A stretch of DNA of 64,000 bases from Natronogracilivirga saccharolytica. Its GTDB lineage: Bacteria; Bacteroidota; Rhodothermia; Balneolales; Natronogracilivirgulaceae. The notes under the pieces are model-generated. The model worked only from the letters and a program-made list of their open reading frames with translations, was not told where the DNA came from and did no database searches. The DNA lies in the NCBI RefSeq assembly GCF_017921895.1, contig NZ_JAFIDN010000002.1:248001-312000 (forward strand), read 5' to 3'. This document shows, in pieces, positions 25,467-34,297 of the stretch; the first letter of the stretch is position 1; the number at the start of each line of letters is the position of its first letter. Both the position numbers and the translations under genes were made by a program.

Positions 25467-26980
25467 CCTATTTGCACACATCCCGAATTCTGCTGCTGGC
25501 CGTGATTCCGTTCATGGTAGCGGCTTGCTCCACAGAGACGGGTGAAACCATCGCCAACGGCAACAGCAATGACGTCAATGATGAGCGTAACACCTTGCTG
25601 AACGGCGAAGAAAACAGCGGGGTGACGGCATCCGGCTATTTTGACGAACAAACGCTCTCCGGTATCTTTGATCTCTTCTCCGAATACGACAGGGATAATG
25701 CGCCGGGGTGTGCTGCGGCCATATACAAGGATGGAAGAGCGGTCTTTGCAGAAGGCTTTGGCATGGCCAATCTGGATCATGACATTCCGCTGAGTGACTC
25801 ATCCCGTTTTTATATGGCTTCTGTCTCCAAGCAGGTAACAGCGGCAGCTGCCGGACTGCTGATCGTCCGGGGGGAGCTCGATTACGATGCGCGTGTATCC
25901 GATTATCTTGATGACTGGCCGGAATGGGCTGAGGATGTGCGCGTAAAACACCTGTTCAATCATACCTCCGGGCTTCCGGATATCTACGACCTGATGGAAA
26001 TTTCGGGGATATCGCTGAGTAATGTCATGGATGTCGATGACTATATGTCGGTGTTCTACAGCGCCGAGTCATTGAAAAACCGGCCGGGAAGTTCGTACAG
26101 CTACACCAACAGCGGCTATACGGCTCTGGCCGGACTCATAGAAAAAATCAGCGGGGAATCGTTTTCATCCTTTGTTGAAGAATATCTGCTGAAACCGCTG
26201 GGGATGACATCCACTCATTTCCACGATGACCGCCTTCGTGTTATTCCCGATCGTGTCATCAGTTACGCTCCAAAAGGTGACACTAATTCCGGGTCCGGTG
26301 ACGGCAATGACCAGGATGCTGATTCTGAAGAAAACAGGCTGCCGCCGTTTCGCCAGACCTATCTCAGCAATTTCCAGGGTGTAGGTCCGGGCGGATTGTA
26401 TTCTACCTTGAAAGATTGGCAGAAGTGGGAGTATTTCTGGATGGAGGGTAATGACTTGCCTTCCGAGTTTGCTGATTTGAAGCAGCTCCTCATCCGTCAG
26501 GAAAAAGTGGATGGAGATACTCTTGAATATGCACTGGGTCTGGATGTTACAACCTGGCAGGGCATGCGCAAAGAAGGTCATTCCGGGAATTTCATGGGGT
26601 TCAAAACCGATGTCCGTCGTTTTCCGGAATCAGGATATGCGTTTCTTACGCTTTGCAACAGAGAGGATGCGGATCCGGGGGAAAAGAACAGGGAGATGAC
26701 CAGAATTGTGCTGAAAGAACCCATTGAAGCGTTTTTGAAGTCCTACAGCGGCTCATACCACAATGAAGAGCTTGAAGTTGATTACAAGCTGACAGTTGAA
26801 GATGCATCGCTCAAATTAAACCGCAGGCTGTCTCCCGGGGGTGCGATGACAGAAGATGAAAAGGATAAATGGAGCGCGGGTTCATGGGAGTTCGTGTTCC
26901 GGAGAGATGATGATCAGGGCATAACCGGCTTCGTTGTATCAACCGGAAGAGCCCGGGAAGTGGAGTTCATCAGACGATAA
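25463..26980 (+). CDS. Lipoprotein serine hydrolase, class C beta-lactamase/PBP-like (paralogue)
   Basis: A 505-residue paralogue of the preceding protein with the same domain order, but with a lipoprotein signal peptide: lipobox VAAC with Cys22. SxxK is Ser120-Val-Ser-Lys123, YxN is YTN in YSYTNSGYTAL, and the third motif is HSG in GHSGNFMGFKTD. A Ser/Gly/Asp/Asn-rich insertion (about residues 272-292) is absent from the first paralogue. A C-terminal beta domain follows (SYSGSYHNEELEVDYKLTV). The ATGA overlap with the upstream gene points to translational coupling. One free periplasmic and one membrane-anchored version of the same enzyme would thus be made together. Confidence 0.85.
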   Translation: MTYLHTSRILLLAVIPFMVAACSTETGETIANGNSNDVNDERNTLLNGEENSGVTASGYFDEQTLSGIFDLFSEYDRDNAPGCAAAIYKDGRAVFAEGFGMANLDHDIPLSDSSRFYMASVSKQVTAAAAGLLIVRGELDYDARVSDYLDDWPEWAEDVRVKHLFNHTSGLPDIYDLMEISGISLSNVMDVDDYMSVFYSAESLKNRPGSSYSYTNSGYTALAGLIEKISGESFSSFVEEYLLKPLGMTSTHFHDDRLRVIPDRVISYAPKGDTNSGSGDGNDQDADSEENRLPPFRQTYLSNFQGVGPGGLYSTLKDWQKWEYFWMEGNDLPSEFADLKQLLIRQEKVDGDTLEYALGLDVTTWQGMRKEGHSGNFMGFKTDVRRFPESGYAFLTLCNREDADPGEKNREMTRIVLKEPIEAFLKSYSGSYHNEELEVDYKLTVEDASLKLNRRLSPGGAMTEDEKDKWSAGSWEFVFRRDDDQGITGFVVSTGRAREVEFIRR

Positions 26981-27008
26981 ACCATTAACAAAATGACCGG
27001 AGGTTGTC

Positions 27009-27095
27009 ATGACACAGAGAAAGCAGGTTCTTGTACTTATTGGAATCACACTCGTTCTGGCTCTTGTTACGAATGTGCTGATAGCCATTCTTTAG
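27009..27095 (+). CDS. Candidate 28-residue single-pass membrane peptide
   Basis: A short frame starting ATG 27009 and ending TAG 27093-27095. It encodes a basic head (MTQRKQ) followed by about 20 uninterrupted hydrophobic residues (VLVLIGITLVLALVT, then NVLIAIL). A near-perfect ribosome-binding site GGAGG (26999-27003) lies 5 nt upstream, one of the strongest in the window. It begins 28 bp after the second serine hydrolase stop, so it is likely the third gene of that operon. The pattern of positive residues, a transmembrane helix and no tail suits a small regulatory membrane protein. No family is recognised; the call rests on ribosome-binding site, hydropathy and position. Confidence 0.6.
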   Translation: MTQRKQVLVLIGITLVLALVTNVLIAIL

Positions 27096-27292
27096 GTATC
27101 AGGGTGTACATGCGGATGCAGGCTGACAGGCACACCGGCATGCACGCGAAGCCGGAATCTGCTGCGGCTAATCCGTGAGAGGGATTGATTTTTTCAACGT
27201 AATATCATTTTTTTTCTCGTCTGAAAACGCCAGGATAATAATTATAGAAAGACGTGTAACCGGAAACCCGAAACGTATCTGATAACGGTATT

Positions 27293-29239
27293 ATGGCAAA
27301 GAAAACAAAGCAGCAGTTTGAGTTCAAAGCTGAAATGAAGCAGCTGCTTAACCTGATTGTAAACTCGCTCTATACCAACCCGGAAGTATTTCTTCGCGAG
27401 CTCATATCCAATTCTTCAGACGCACTTAACAAAGTGCGGTTCAAACAGGTTACGGGCGAAAAAGTGCAGTCGCCCAAACTTGCGGCTCAGATCCGTATCA
27501 ATGTAGATGAAGAAAAACAGACGTTTGCCATTGAGGATACCGGCATCGGTATGACTTTTGAAGATCTGACCGAAAGGCTTGGAACCGTGGCCAGCTCCGG
27601 AACCATGGAGTTCATCCGGCAGCTCAAAGACCAGAAAAACAAGCTGGACGGCAACATGATCGGACAGTTCGGGGTCGGATTTTATTCGGCGTTCATGGTT
27701 GCAGAAGAGATCACCGTGGAAACACGGCACGCAAATCCGGACGAAAAGGCATGGAAATGGGTTTCTGACGGACAGGGAACCTATGAAATCGAAGAGACGG
27801 ATCGCACTGAACGCGGCACCAGCGTCTCCTTCCGGCTGAAAGATGAACACAAGGAGTTTGCAAGTCCGGAGCGCATAAAGCAGCTCATCAGGAAGTACTC
27901 CAACTTTGTAGATTACAGCATTCTGGTCAACGGCGAAGAGGTGAACTCTCAGGGAGCGCTCTGGCATAAAAACAAAAATGATGTTACCGAAGAGGAGCTG
28001 AAGGAGTTCTACAAGTTCATTTCGAATGACTTTGAGGACCCCCTCGACCATCTCCACCTGGCAATGGAAGGCCGGATTAACTTCAAGGCACTGGTATTCG
28101 TCCCGAAAAAGGCGAAGCCCGATTTTTTCCGGACCGAAAATCTGAATTCACTGCAGCTCTACTCAAACCGGGTTTTCGTCCGGGAAAACTGCGAGGATCT
28201 GCTTCCCGAGTACCTGCGCTTTGCCGAAGGTATTGTTGACAGTGAAGACCTGCCTCTTAACGTGTCCAGGGAAGTAACGCAAAGCTCCCCCGTAATGGCA
28301 AAAATCCGGGACGTGCTGGTCAGCAAAATTCTTGGAATGATCGAGTACTGGGTTGAGAGTGAGCCGGAAAAGTTCCGCACATTTTATGATGAGTTCGGAC
28401 CCCTGTTCAAATCCGGAATTAATTCCGACTTTTCGAATCGTGACCGGCTGATTGAGCTGCTTCACTTTTACAGCACAAAATCGCTTGACGGTACAGCTGA
28501 CGATGCCGCAAAAAAGGGTGGTAAAAAACAGGATGATAAAAAAGAAGACGCAAAAAACGAGGACGGTGAAAAATCGGCGATGAGTGACATGGTTTCACTC
28601 AAATCCTATACCGAACGGATGCCGGACTCACAAAAAGAGATATACTATCTGTCAGGAGACAATCTCGATGAGCTGAAGCGGGATCCCAAACTGGAGTACT
28701 TCCGGAAAAAGGGGATCGAAGTGCTGCTGCTGGCCGATCCGGTGGATGCATTTGTTGTGCCGGGCATCGGGACATACAATGAAAAGCCGCTTAAGTCCAT
28801 TGAAAAAGCTGACCTGGATATCGAAGAAGACGAAACGGATCAGAAGGAAAAGGTGTCAGGAGATGCCCTTGAGCAGCTGATCAGGATATTCAAAGATGAG
28901 GCTGGTGACCAGGTTGAGGATGTGGTGGCATCCCGCAGGCTGGTTGAATCTCCGGTAACACTTACGGTTGGAAAAGAGGGTATGGACTCGCATGTCGAAA
29001 AAATGATGAAAATGATGGATCAGCAGACGGGTCCGTCCAGGCGTGTACTGGAAATCAATCCTTCACATCCGGTGATACGCAATTTGAGCAATCTCAACCA
29101 GTCCGGGAAGAGCGAGCCGGTGCGGCTTATGGCTCGCCAGCTGTATGACGGCGCCCGCCTCATGCAGGGGGAGCTGGAATCTCCCGGAGAATTTGTCAAA
29201 AGGATGAACAGCGTGCTTGAACTGGCCAGTAAGCAGTAA
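27293..29239 (+). CDS. htpG: Molecular chaperone HtpG (Hsp90)
   Basis: A 648-residue Hsp90. The GHKL ATPase domain has LRELISNSSDALNKVRF (Glu and Asn of the ATP site, about 38-54), EDTGIGMT and GQFGVGFYSAFMVAE. The middle domain carries LPLNVSREVTQ with the catalytic-loop Arg. The C-terminal dimerisation domain is complete. At about residues 399-431 the middle domain contains a Lys/Asp/Glu-rich low-complexity insert (ADDAAKKGGKKQDDKKEDAK...) between the STKSLDGT and VSLKSYTERM segments, longer than in textbook bacterial HtpG. It is monocistronic as far as seen, 54 bp after no obvious promoter. Confidence 0.96.
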   Translation: MAKKTKQQFEFKAEMKQLLNLIVNSLYTNPEVFLRELISNSSDALNKVRFKQVTGEKVQSPKLAAQIRINVDEEKQTFAIEDTGIGMTFEDLTERLGTVASSGTMEFIRQLKDQKNKLDGNMIGQFGVGFYSAFMVAEEITVETRHANPDEKAWKWVSDGQGTYEIEETDRTERGTSVSFRLKDEHKEFASPERIKQLIRKYSNFVDYSILVNGEEVNSQGALWHKNKNDVTEEELKEFYKFISNDFEDPLDHLHLAMEGRINFKALVFVPKKAKPDFFRTENLNSLQLYSNRVFVRENCEDLLPEYLRFAEGIVDSEDLPLNVSREVTQSSPVMAKIRDVLVSKILGMIEYWVESEPEKFRTFYDEFGPLFKSGINSDFSNRDRLIELLHFYSTKSLDGTADDAAKKGGKKQDDKKEDAKNEDGEKSAMSDMVSLKSYTERMPDSQKEIYYLSGDNLDELKRDPKLEYFRKKGIEVLLLADPVDAFVVPGIGTYNEKPLKSIEKADLDIEEDETDQKEKVSGDALEQLIRIFKDEAGDQVEDVVASRRLVESPVTLTVGKEGMDSHVEKMMKMMDQQTGPSRRVLEINPSHPVIRNLSNLNQSGKSEPVRLMARQLYDGARLMQGELESPGEFVKRMNSVLELASKQ

Positions 29240-29765
29240 TAAGTGCGTGATTTTTAATAAGTGCCGGTATAAGCCCAAAAACTACCGGCAGGTTTGAGAC
29301 AGGCACGTACCTGACCCTGGGAATGCCATGCTGAGCGAGCATTTGGAATGTAAACCAGCATCAAATAAAGTGAGAAAAATGTAAAATAATGAAAACCAGG
29401 ATGGTTTGATCTCTTTAGGTCTTTATTAAATGTTAATATTTGATAAAGAAAAGCGCTTTTATTGACAAAGTGTTCGCAGTATTTCAAATTGCACATGTAT
29501 TAATGAGCAATTGCAACGATTGCTCGGTTTTTACAGGGATAAGAAAAATCTAATAAAACTCAAATATTCAGGCTGTTGTGTACAGGTATGGCAGAATCAG
29601 GCTAAAAAATGTATGACTTCTGCTCATTTGGTTGGGGAAAGACCCATAAAAAGCTTTCCAGTATCAGAATTATTGATGTGAGCAGTTTCTCTGCTGGTTA
29701 GGTCATGCCGCTCCCGCAGCAATGCAGAACCACAAACTGAAACCCATGAAATAAAAGGCGTCACT
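29240..29765. other. Long AT-rich intergenic region; possible small RNA
   Basis: Over 500 bp between htpG and susC without a convincing coding frame. It contains a small stem ATGCT/AGCAT near 29330 and, 265 bp after htpG, a clear intrinsic terminator at 29505-29532. It may hold a long htpG 3' UTR or an independent small RNA, and it should also carry the susC promoter. Confidence 0.5.
29505..29532 (+). terminator. Intrinsic terminator
   Basis: GAGCAAT (29505-29511), 7-nt loop, ATTGCTC (29519-29525), GG and five T. It terminates plus-strand transcripts well downstream of htpG. Confidence 0.75.
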
Positions 29766-32717
29766 ATGATGAATGTTACCAGGAAGTTATTATTGATAAT
29801 ACTGGTTGCCGGACTGATTCCTGTTGCGGCTAAAGCGCAGGATGGGGAGATTTCCGGAACCATTACGGATGAAACAACAGGTGAAGGACTGATGGGTGCC
29901 GAAATCCTGGTTATTGAAGAAGGATGGGGCACGACGACGAACCTGGACGGGGAATATGTTCTTGACGGCATTCCCGAAGGTACATACACCCTGGAGGTGA
30001 ATTTTCTGGGCTATGCAAGTGAAACACGTGTTGTGGAGCTTGGTCCGGATGAAACGCTAACCGCCGATTTTGCCCTTGCAGAAGAGTGGCTCGGCATGGA
30101 CGAGGTGGTCATTACAGGTACCGCCGGTGAAACAAGAAGGCGTTCACTTGGTCACACCGTCAGCAGAGTTGATGCCGCCGGTATTGCAGAACGAACAAGC
30201 TCGTCGACCATAACCGAACTGATTCAGGGGCAGACTCCCGGACTGACCATGATTCCCGGATCCGGTACAGTCGGAGCCTCGGCCAATATTCGGATTCGCG
30301 GAGCGTCATCACTTTCAGCTAACAACCAGCCTGTCTGGTATGTGGATGGTGTTCGTTTCAGCAGCGGAGGCCAGGGCAGCTTTGGCGTTTACGGGCAGAA
30401 TACATCGGCACTGGATGCTCTGAATCCCGATGATATTGAATCCATTGAAGTGATCAGCGGTCCGTCAGCGGCTACGATTTACGGAGCAGACGCCGCAAGC
30501 GGTGTTATAAATGTGACGACAAAGCAGGGAAGCATGGGCGAACCCACATTCCGCTGGAACGCCTCAGTGGAACGTGGTGCACTAAGCTGGCCGACCAGCT
30601 GGAGGCCAACCAACTATATGGAAGTAACACAAGACCGCCTGGACGATCCGGATACATGGCCGGGACTTCAGGGCATGCAGGTTGGCGACTTCTATGAAAG
30701 CATTCCGATGGATGATGATACCGATGCCCTTCGCACAGGAGCACTTCAGCGATACAGCCTCTCCGTAAGAGGTGGCGGAGAAAACTATGCGTTCTATGTT
30801 TCAGGTGCCCGGGATGAGGAAGAGGGCGTATTTATGGGCAACTTCCAGAACCGCACCTCCCTTCGCGGAAACTTTGATTTTTACCCGCTGGATCAGCTGA
30901 ACTTTTCCGTCAATGCAGCCTACTCAAACAATGAGGTGGGACTGGTGCCGAATGATGACATATTTTACGGCATTATCATCAGTTCCTGGCTGGCTGAGCC
31001 TGGACGGGATTATGATGCACCGGGTGACAAAGGGTATTTCACAATCGCCCCGAGGTATTACAATCAGTACGAAAACGTGACCGAAGCCAACAGGTACGTA
31101 TTGGGAACGACCATCAATTACAGGCCAACCGACTGGTTCCGTAACCGTCTGCGTATCGGTATCGACAGCAACGTAAGAACAGCAAACGAGTTCTATCCGC
31201 CTATGGATCCGGAGGTTGCTCCGTTCGGCGGTGCAGTTGTTGAAGGCTTCAGGGCACAGGCACGCCCCCAGACAACCACCTACACCTTTGATTACGGCGG
31301 GTCCATGGACCATGATCTCACAGATGAGATAACGTCACAGTTTTCTTTTGGTGCACAATACGATGTGACGATCTATGAAAACATTTCCACCACAGGTGAA
31401 AACTATGGATCCGAGCATATCACACTGGTAGGATCAGGAGCAGAGACATCCGGATCGGAAGGTTACTCGGAATCCAGAACACTCGGACTGTACCTGGAAG
31501 AACAGATTGGCTACCGCGACCGGATTTTTCTGACCGGTGGACTGCGGATGGACAACAGCTCGGTATTCGGTGATGAAATCGAGTCGGTTTTCTATCCCAA
31601 AGGGTCTCTCTCATACGTGATTTCCGAGGAAGACTTTTTTGATGTGGATCAAGTTGATGAACTGAGGTTCCGTATTGCTTACGGTCAGGCAGGAAATATT
31701 CCCGGACCGTTTGATGCCATGAGGACATGGACGGTTACAACAACTACCCAGGAAACCGGGCGCAGCGTCCCGGCACTTCAGTACAGCTCATTCGGTAACC
31801 CGGATCTTGAGCCGGAGCGTTCAACCGAGCTTGAAACCGGATTTGACCTGTCCATGTTCCGGGATCGTGTCAACCTGGAGTTCACTTATTACAACATCAA
31901 TACCAGAGATGCTCTCATCAGTACAGATGTTCCGGGCTCGTCAGGATGGCACGGCAGCCGACTGGTCAATATAGGTGAAATCGAAAACAGGGGAGTTGAG
32001 CTGCAGCTTTCTTTAATACCGGTTCAGACACCTGATTTCTTCTGGAGCAACACGTTCTCGTTTTCCACAAACAGCAATGAGCTTGTTACCCTGGCCGAAG
32101 ACCGTGAGCGTGAAATATTCGGCATCTATGCTCCGGTTCAGCGGTTCGAAGAAGGCAAACCGCTTGGCGCCTTCTGGGGTCAGCCTGCCGAGGTGGATGA
32201 AGATGGCGTAGCGTCACTTACCGGTGAGGATGTGTACAAAGGACCATCCGTGCCGACAAGAGAGCTCCGGTATGCCGCAGATGTCACTCTCTTTGGCAAC
32301 ATCACACTTTATGCTCTGCTGGACTACCAGGGCGGTCACTATCAGTTCAATGTTAAAGACTGGCGCCGAGACCGTGCAGGTATCAGCTGGAAAGTCAACG
32401 ATCCGGAAGCCGATCCGGATGAAGTAGCCAAGCGAATGCTCTGGAATCAGACCGCATTGCATATAGAAGAAGCTGACTTCATCAAGCTTCGGCAGCTGTC
32501 AGTCGGATACACCCTCCCAACGCAGTGGATTGAGAGATTTGGTGTAGACAATGCCCAGTTCAGACTTACGGCCAGAAATGTGGCTACACTGTGGACCAGA
32601 TATCGCGGTCCTGACCCGGAGGTCAACTTCCATGGCGATGCGGATTTCTCAAGAGTTGACTCCTGGACTGCTCCCAATTTCCGCAGAATCACGGGTTCCC
32701 TGAACGTGAGTTTTTAG
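29766..32717 (+). CDS. SusC/RagA-family TonB-dependent outer-membrane transporter
   Basis: A 983-residue outer-membrane transporter. The signal peptide ends AAKAQ (about residue 24). A carboxypeptidase-regulatory-like domain follows (GEISGTITDETTGEGLMGAEILV to TADFALAE, about 26-108), then a short MDEVVITGTAGETRRR TonB-box-like segment. The plug is at about 125-235 (SSSTITELIQGQTPGLTMIPGSGTVGASANIRIRG, then ADAASGVINVTTKQG). The remaining ~750 residues form the 22-strand barrel ending in Phe (ITGSLNVSF), as the BAM signal requires. It is followed 28 bp later by its SusD-type lipoprotein. The imported substrate (glycan, peptide or other) is not evident from neighbours. Confidence 0.93.
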   Translation: MMNVTRKLLLIILVAGLIPVAAKAQDGEISGTITDETTGEGLMGAEILVIEEGWGTTTNLDGEYVLDGIPEGTYTLEVNFLGYASETRVVELGPDETLTADFALAEEWLGMDEVVITGTAGETRRRSLGHTVSRVDAAGIAERTSSSTITELIQGQTPGLTMIPGSGTVGASANIRIRGASSLSANNQPVWYVDGVRFSSGGQGSFGVYGQNTSALDALNPDDIESIEVISGPSAATIYGADAASGVINVTTKQGSMGEPTFRWNASVERGALSWPTSWRPTNYMEVTQDRLDDPDTWPGLQGMQVGDFYESIPMDDDTDALRTGALQRYSLSVRGGGENYAFYVSGARDEEEGVFMGNFQNRTSLRGNFDFYPLDQLNFSVNAAYSNNEVGLVPNDDIFYGIIISSWLAEPGRDYDAPGDKGYFTIAPRYYNQYENVTEANRYVLGTTINYRPTDWFRNRLRIGIDSNVRTANEFYPPMDPEVAPFGGAVVEGFRAQARPQTTTYTFDYGGSMDHDLTDEITSQFSFGAQYDVTIYENISTTGENYGSEHITLVGSGAETSGSEGYSESRTLGLYLEEQIGYRDRIFLTGGLRMDNSSVFGDEIESVFYPKGSLSYVISEEDFFDVDQVDELRFRIAYGQAGNIPGPFDAMRTWTVTTTTQETGRSVPALQYSSFGNPDLEPERSTELETGFDLSMFRDRVNLEFTYYNINTRDALISTDVPGSSGWHGSRLVNIGEIENRGVELQLSLIPVQTPDFFWSNTFSFSTNSNELVTLAEDREREIFGIYAPVQRFEEGKPLGAFWGQPAEVDEDGVASLTGEDVYKGPSVPTRELRYAADVTLFGNITLYALLDYQGGHYQFNVKDWRRDRAGISWKVNDPEADPDEVAKRMLWNQTALHIEEADFIKLRQLSVGYTLPTQWIERFGVDNAQFRLTARNVATLWTRYRGPDPEVNFHGDADFSRVDSWTAPNFRRITGSLNVSF

Positions 32718-32745
32718 AAATTATACAACGCAAATAGAGACTGAT

Positions 32746-34005
32746 ATGAAATTTTTTAAATCAAAAACAAAACAAATCCCCTTGCTGGCCCTGATGCTGC
32801 TGTTTATCACAGCAGGAGGATGCGATGGCATTCTGGATGTCGATGATCCGGGATCTATTGAGGAAGACCAGCTTCGCTCACCGGAAAATGAAGAACTTAT
32901 AGTTAACGGTGTAAGAGGCCAGTTTCAGTACACCTTTTCTTACTCATCCCTCTGGGCGCAAATGCTTACGGATGAATTGAAAATGGAGCACACGTTTGCC
33001 GATTATCGGCCTATCGCATCACGGGAGGTCGATGAAACCAACGTGATCACCGAAAACCTGTTCAATTTCTGGACAAAAAGTGTGAGGCATGCCCAGGACG
33101 CCGTTGAGTATCTTGAAGAGTTTCACGGCGAAGAAGCATGGGAGCTTCACAACATGCAAAAGGTACTGACTTACGGTGGACACTCCCTGATTCATTATGC
33201 GGAGGTTTTTTGTGAGGGTACTCTGGATGTAAGTGAAGCCTATACTACTGACGAGCTTTTCGGCATGGCTGTTGATATGTTCGATGATGCCCTGGATGTC
33301 GCCGACAGGCTGGATGCCAGCGATGAGGTAATGGAGTTCAGGCACCTGGCCAACCTGGGCATGGCGCGGGCTAAGTTGAATCTTGGTGAGATGGATCAGG
33401 CCGCTCAGTATGCTGCTGAAGTACCTGAAGACTTCGAAAGCTGGCTGCGTTACTCAGATGAGAATGCCAGAGAGTACAATCAGTTATATGGCGGTGCTAC
33501 TGAGTCACGGTTTATCAGCCCCGGAAGTGACTTTCTGGGCGAGGATGACATCCGTGTTCCGCACTCCGATGAACGCGTAGGGAATCTGGTTACCGGAACG
33601 GATATCTATCAGGTATTCAGCCCGATGAATTACGAAAACTGGGAAGAACCGATCCAGCAATCCACTGATGTTCGTTTTGCAAACGGCCTTGAAGCGCGCT
33701 ACATCAGAGCAGAAGCAGAGGGGCCGTCAGAATATACGCTCGATCTGGTTAATGAACGCCGCGACTTCGCCGGACAGGATGAGGTGGATTATTCCGGCGA
33801 TGAACTCATGGCAGAGCTTCGCTATCAGAAAGCACGGGACTTTTTCATGACAGGAACGCGTCTTGGAGATATCAGGAGATACAAGAATCTCTATGATGTG
33901 GATTATTTCCCGACCGGAGAGGTGCCGTTGTATGGCGGCAATTATGGAAACGTTACCTGTTTCCCCATTCCGCAAAGCGAAATCAATGCCAACCCCAATC
34001 TTTGA
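32746..34005 (+). CDS. SusD/RagB-like substrate-binding lipoprotein
   Basis: A 419-residue surface lipoprotein paired with the SusC homologue. The lipobox is TAGGC with Cys26, followed by DGILDVDDPGSIEEDQLRSPENEELIVNGV, a common RagB/SusD start. Helical TPR-like segments run through the middle (LANLGMARAKLNLGEMDQAAQYAAEV). The C-terminal LRYQKARDFFMTGTRLGDIRRYKN and CFPIPQSEINANPNL are characteristic of the family's final domain. It is somewhat short for SusD proteins (often 450-600). It caps the SusC barrel and captures substrate. A strong terminator follows the gene, so the pair forms a two-gene unit. Confidence 0.88.
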   Translation: MKFFKSKTKQIPLLALMLLFITAGGCDGILDVDDPGSIEEDQLRSPENEELIVNGVRGQFQYTFSYSSLWAQMLTDELKMEHTFADYRPIASREVDETNVITENLFNFWTKSVRHAQDAVEYLEEFHGEEAWELHNMQKVLTYGGHSLIHYAEVFCEGTLDVSEAYTTDELFGMAVDMFDDALDVADRLDASDEVMEFRHLANLGMARAKLNLGEMDQAAQYAAEVPEDFESWLRYSDENAREYNQLYGGATESRFISPGSDFLGEDDIRVPHSDERVGNLVTGTDIYQVFSPMNYENWEEPIQQSTDVRFANGLEARYIRAEAEGPSEYTLDLVNERRDFAGQDEVDYSGDELMAELRYQKARDFFMTGTRLGDIRRYKNLYDVDYFPTGEVPLYGGNYGNVTCFPIPQSEINANPNL

Positions 34006-34027
34006 ATGGGCTGGAAAAAGCAAACAG

Positions 34028-34064
34028 AAAAAAGCAGGCATCCGACGGGGTGCCTGCTTTTTTT
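34028..34064 (+). terminator. Intrinsic terminator of the susC-susD unit
   Basis: AAAAAAGCAGGCA, a loop of about 10 nt, TGCCTGC and seven T (to 34064), 23 bp after the susD stop. The A run before the stem makes it potentially bidirectional. Confidence 0.9.
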
Positions 34065-34297
34065 GGGACTATTACAGCTAAATTGCTGCTATGAAACGAA
34101 TAATATGGTGTTTTATATATAAATGATGTAATATATATCCGCAAATAACTATCTGTGAGCATGGCATTTGTTATTTCGAAATAAAAATTATGAATGCATG
34201 AAGTGAATTTGATAGCCTCCGGCGGACACTCAGGGGCATTATTATATCATTTCATGTGAGACCTTTCTGACGATATACGCTCAAAAATTTCTAACTG

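Noticed and set aside
24054-26980. Antibiotic-resistance beta-lactamases
   Set aside because: SxxK and YxN motifs are shared with esterases and D-aminopeptidases; the class C KTG motif is replaced by HGG/HSG and the C-terminal domain is of the hydrolase type, so a resistance call is not supported.
27170-27194. Terminator after the small membrane peptide (AATCC...GGATT plus T run)
   Set aside because: The stem is only 5 bp and AT-rich, too weak to call with confidence.
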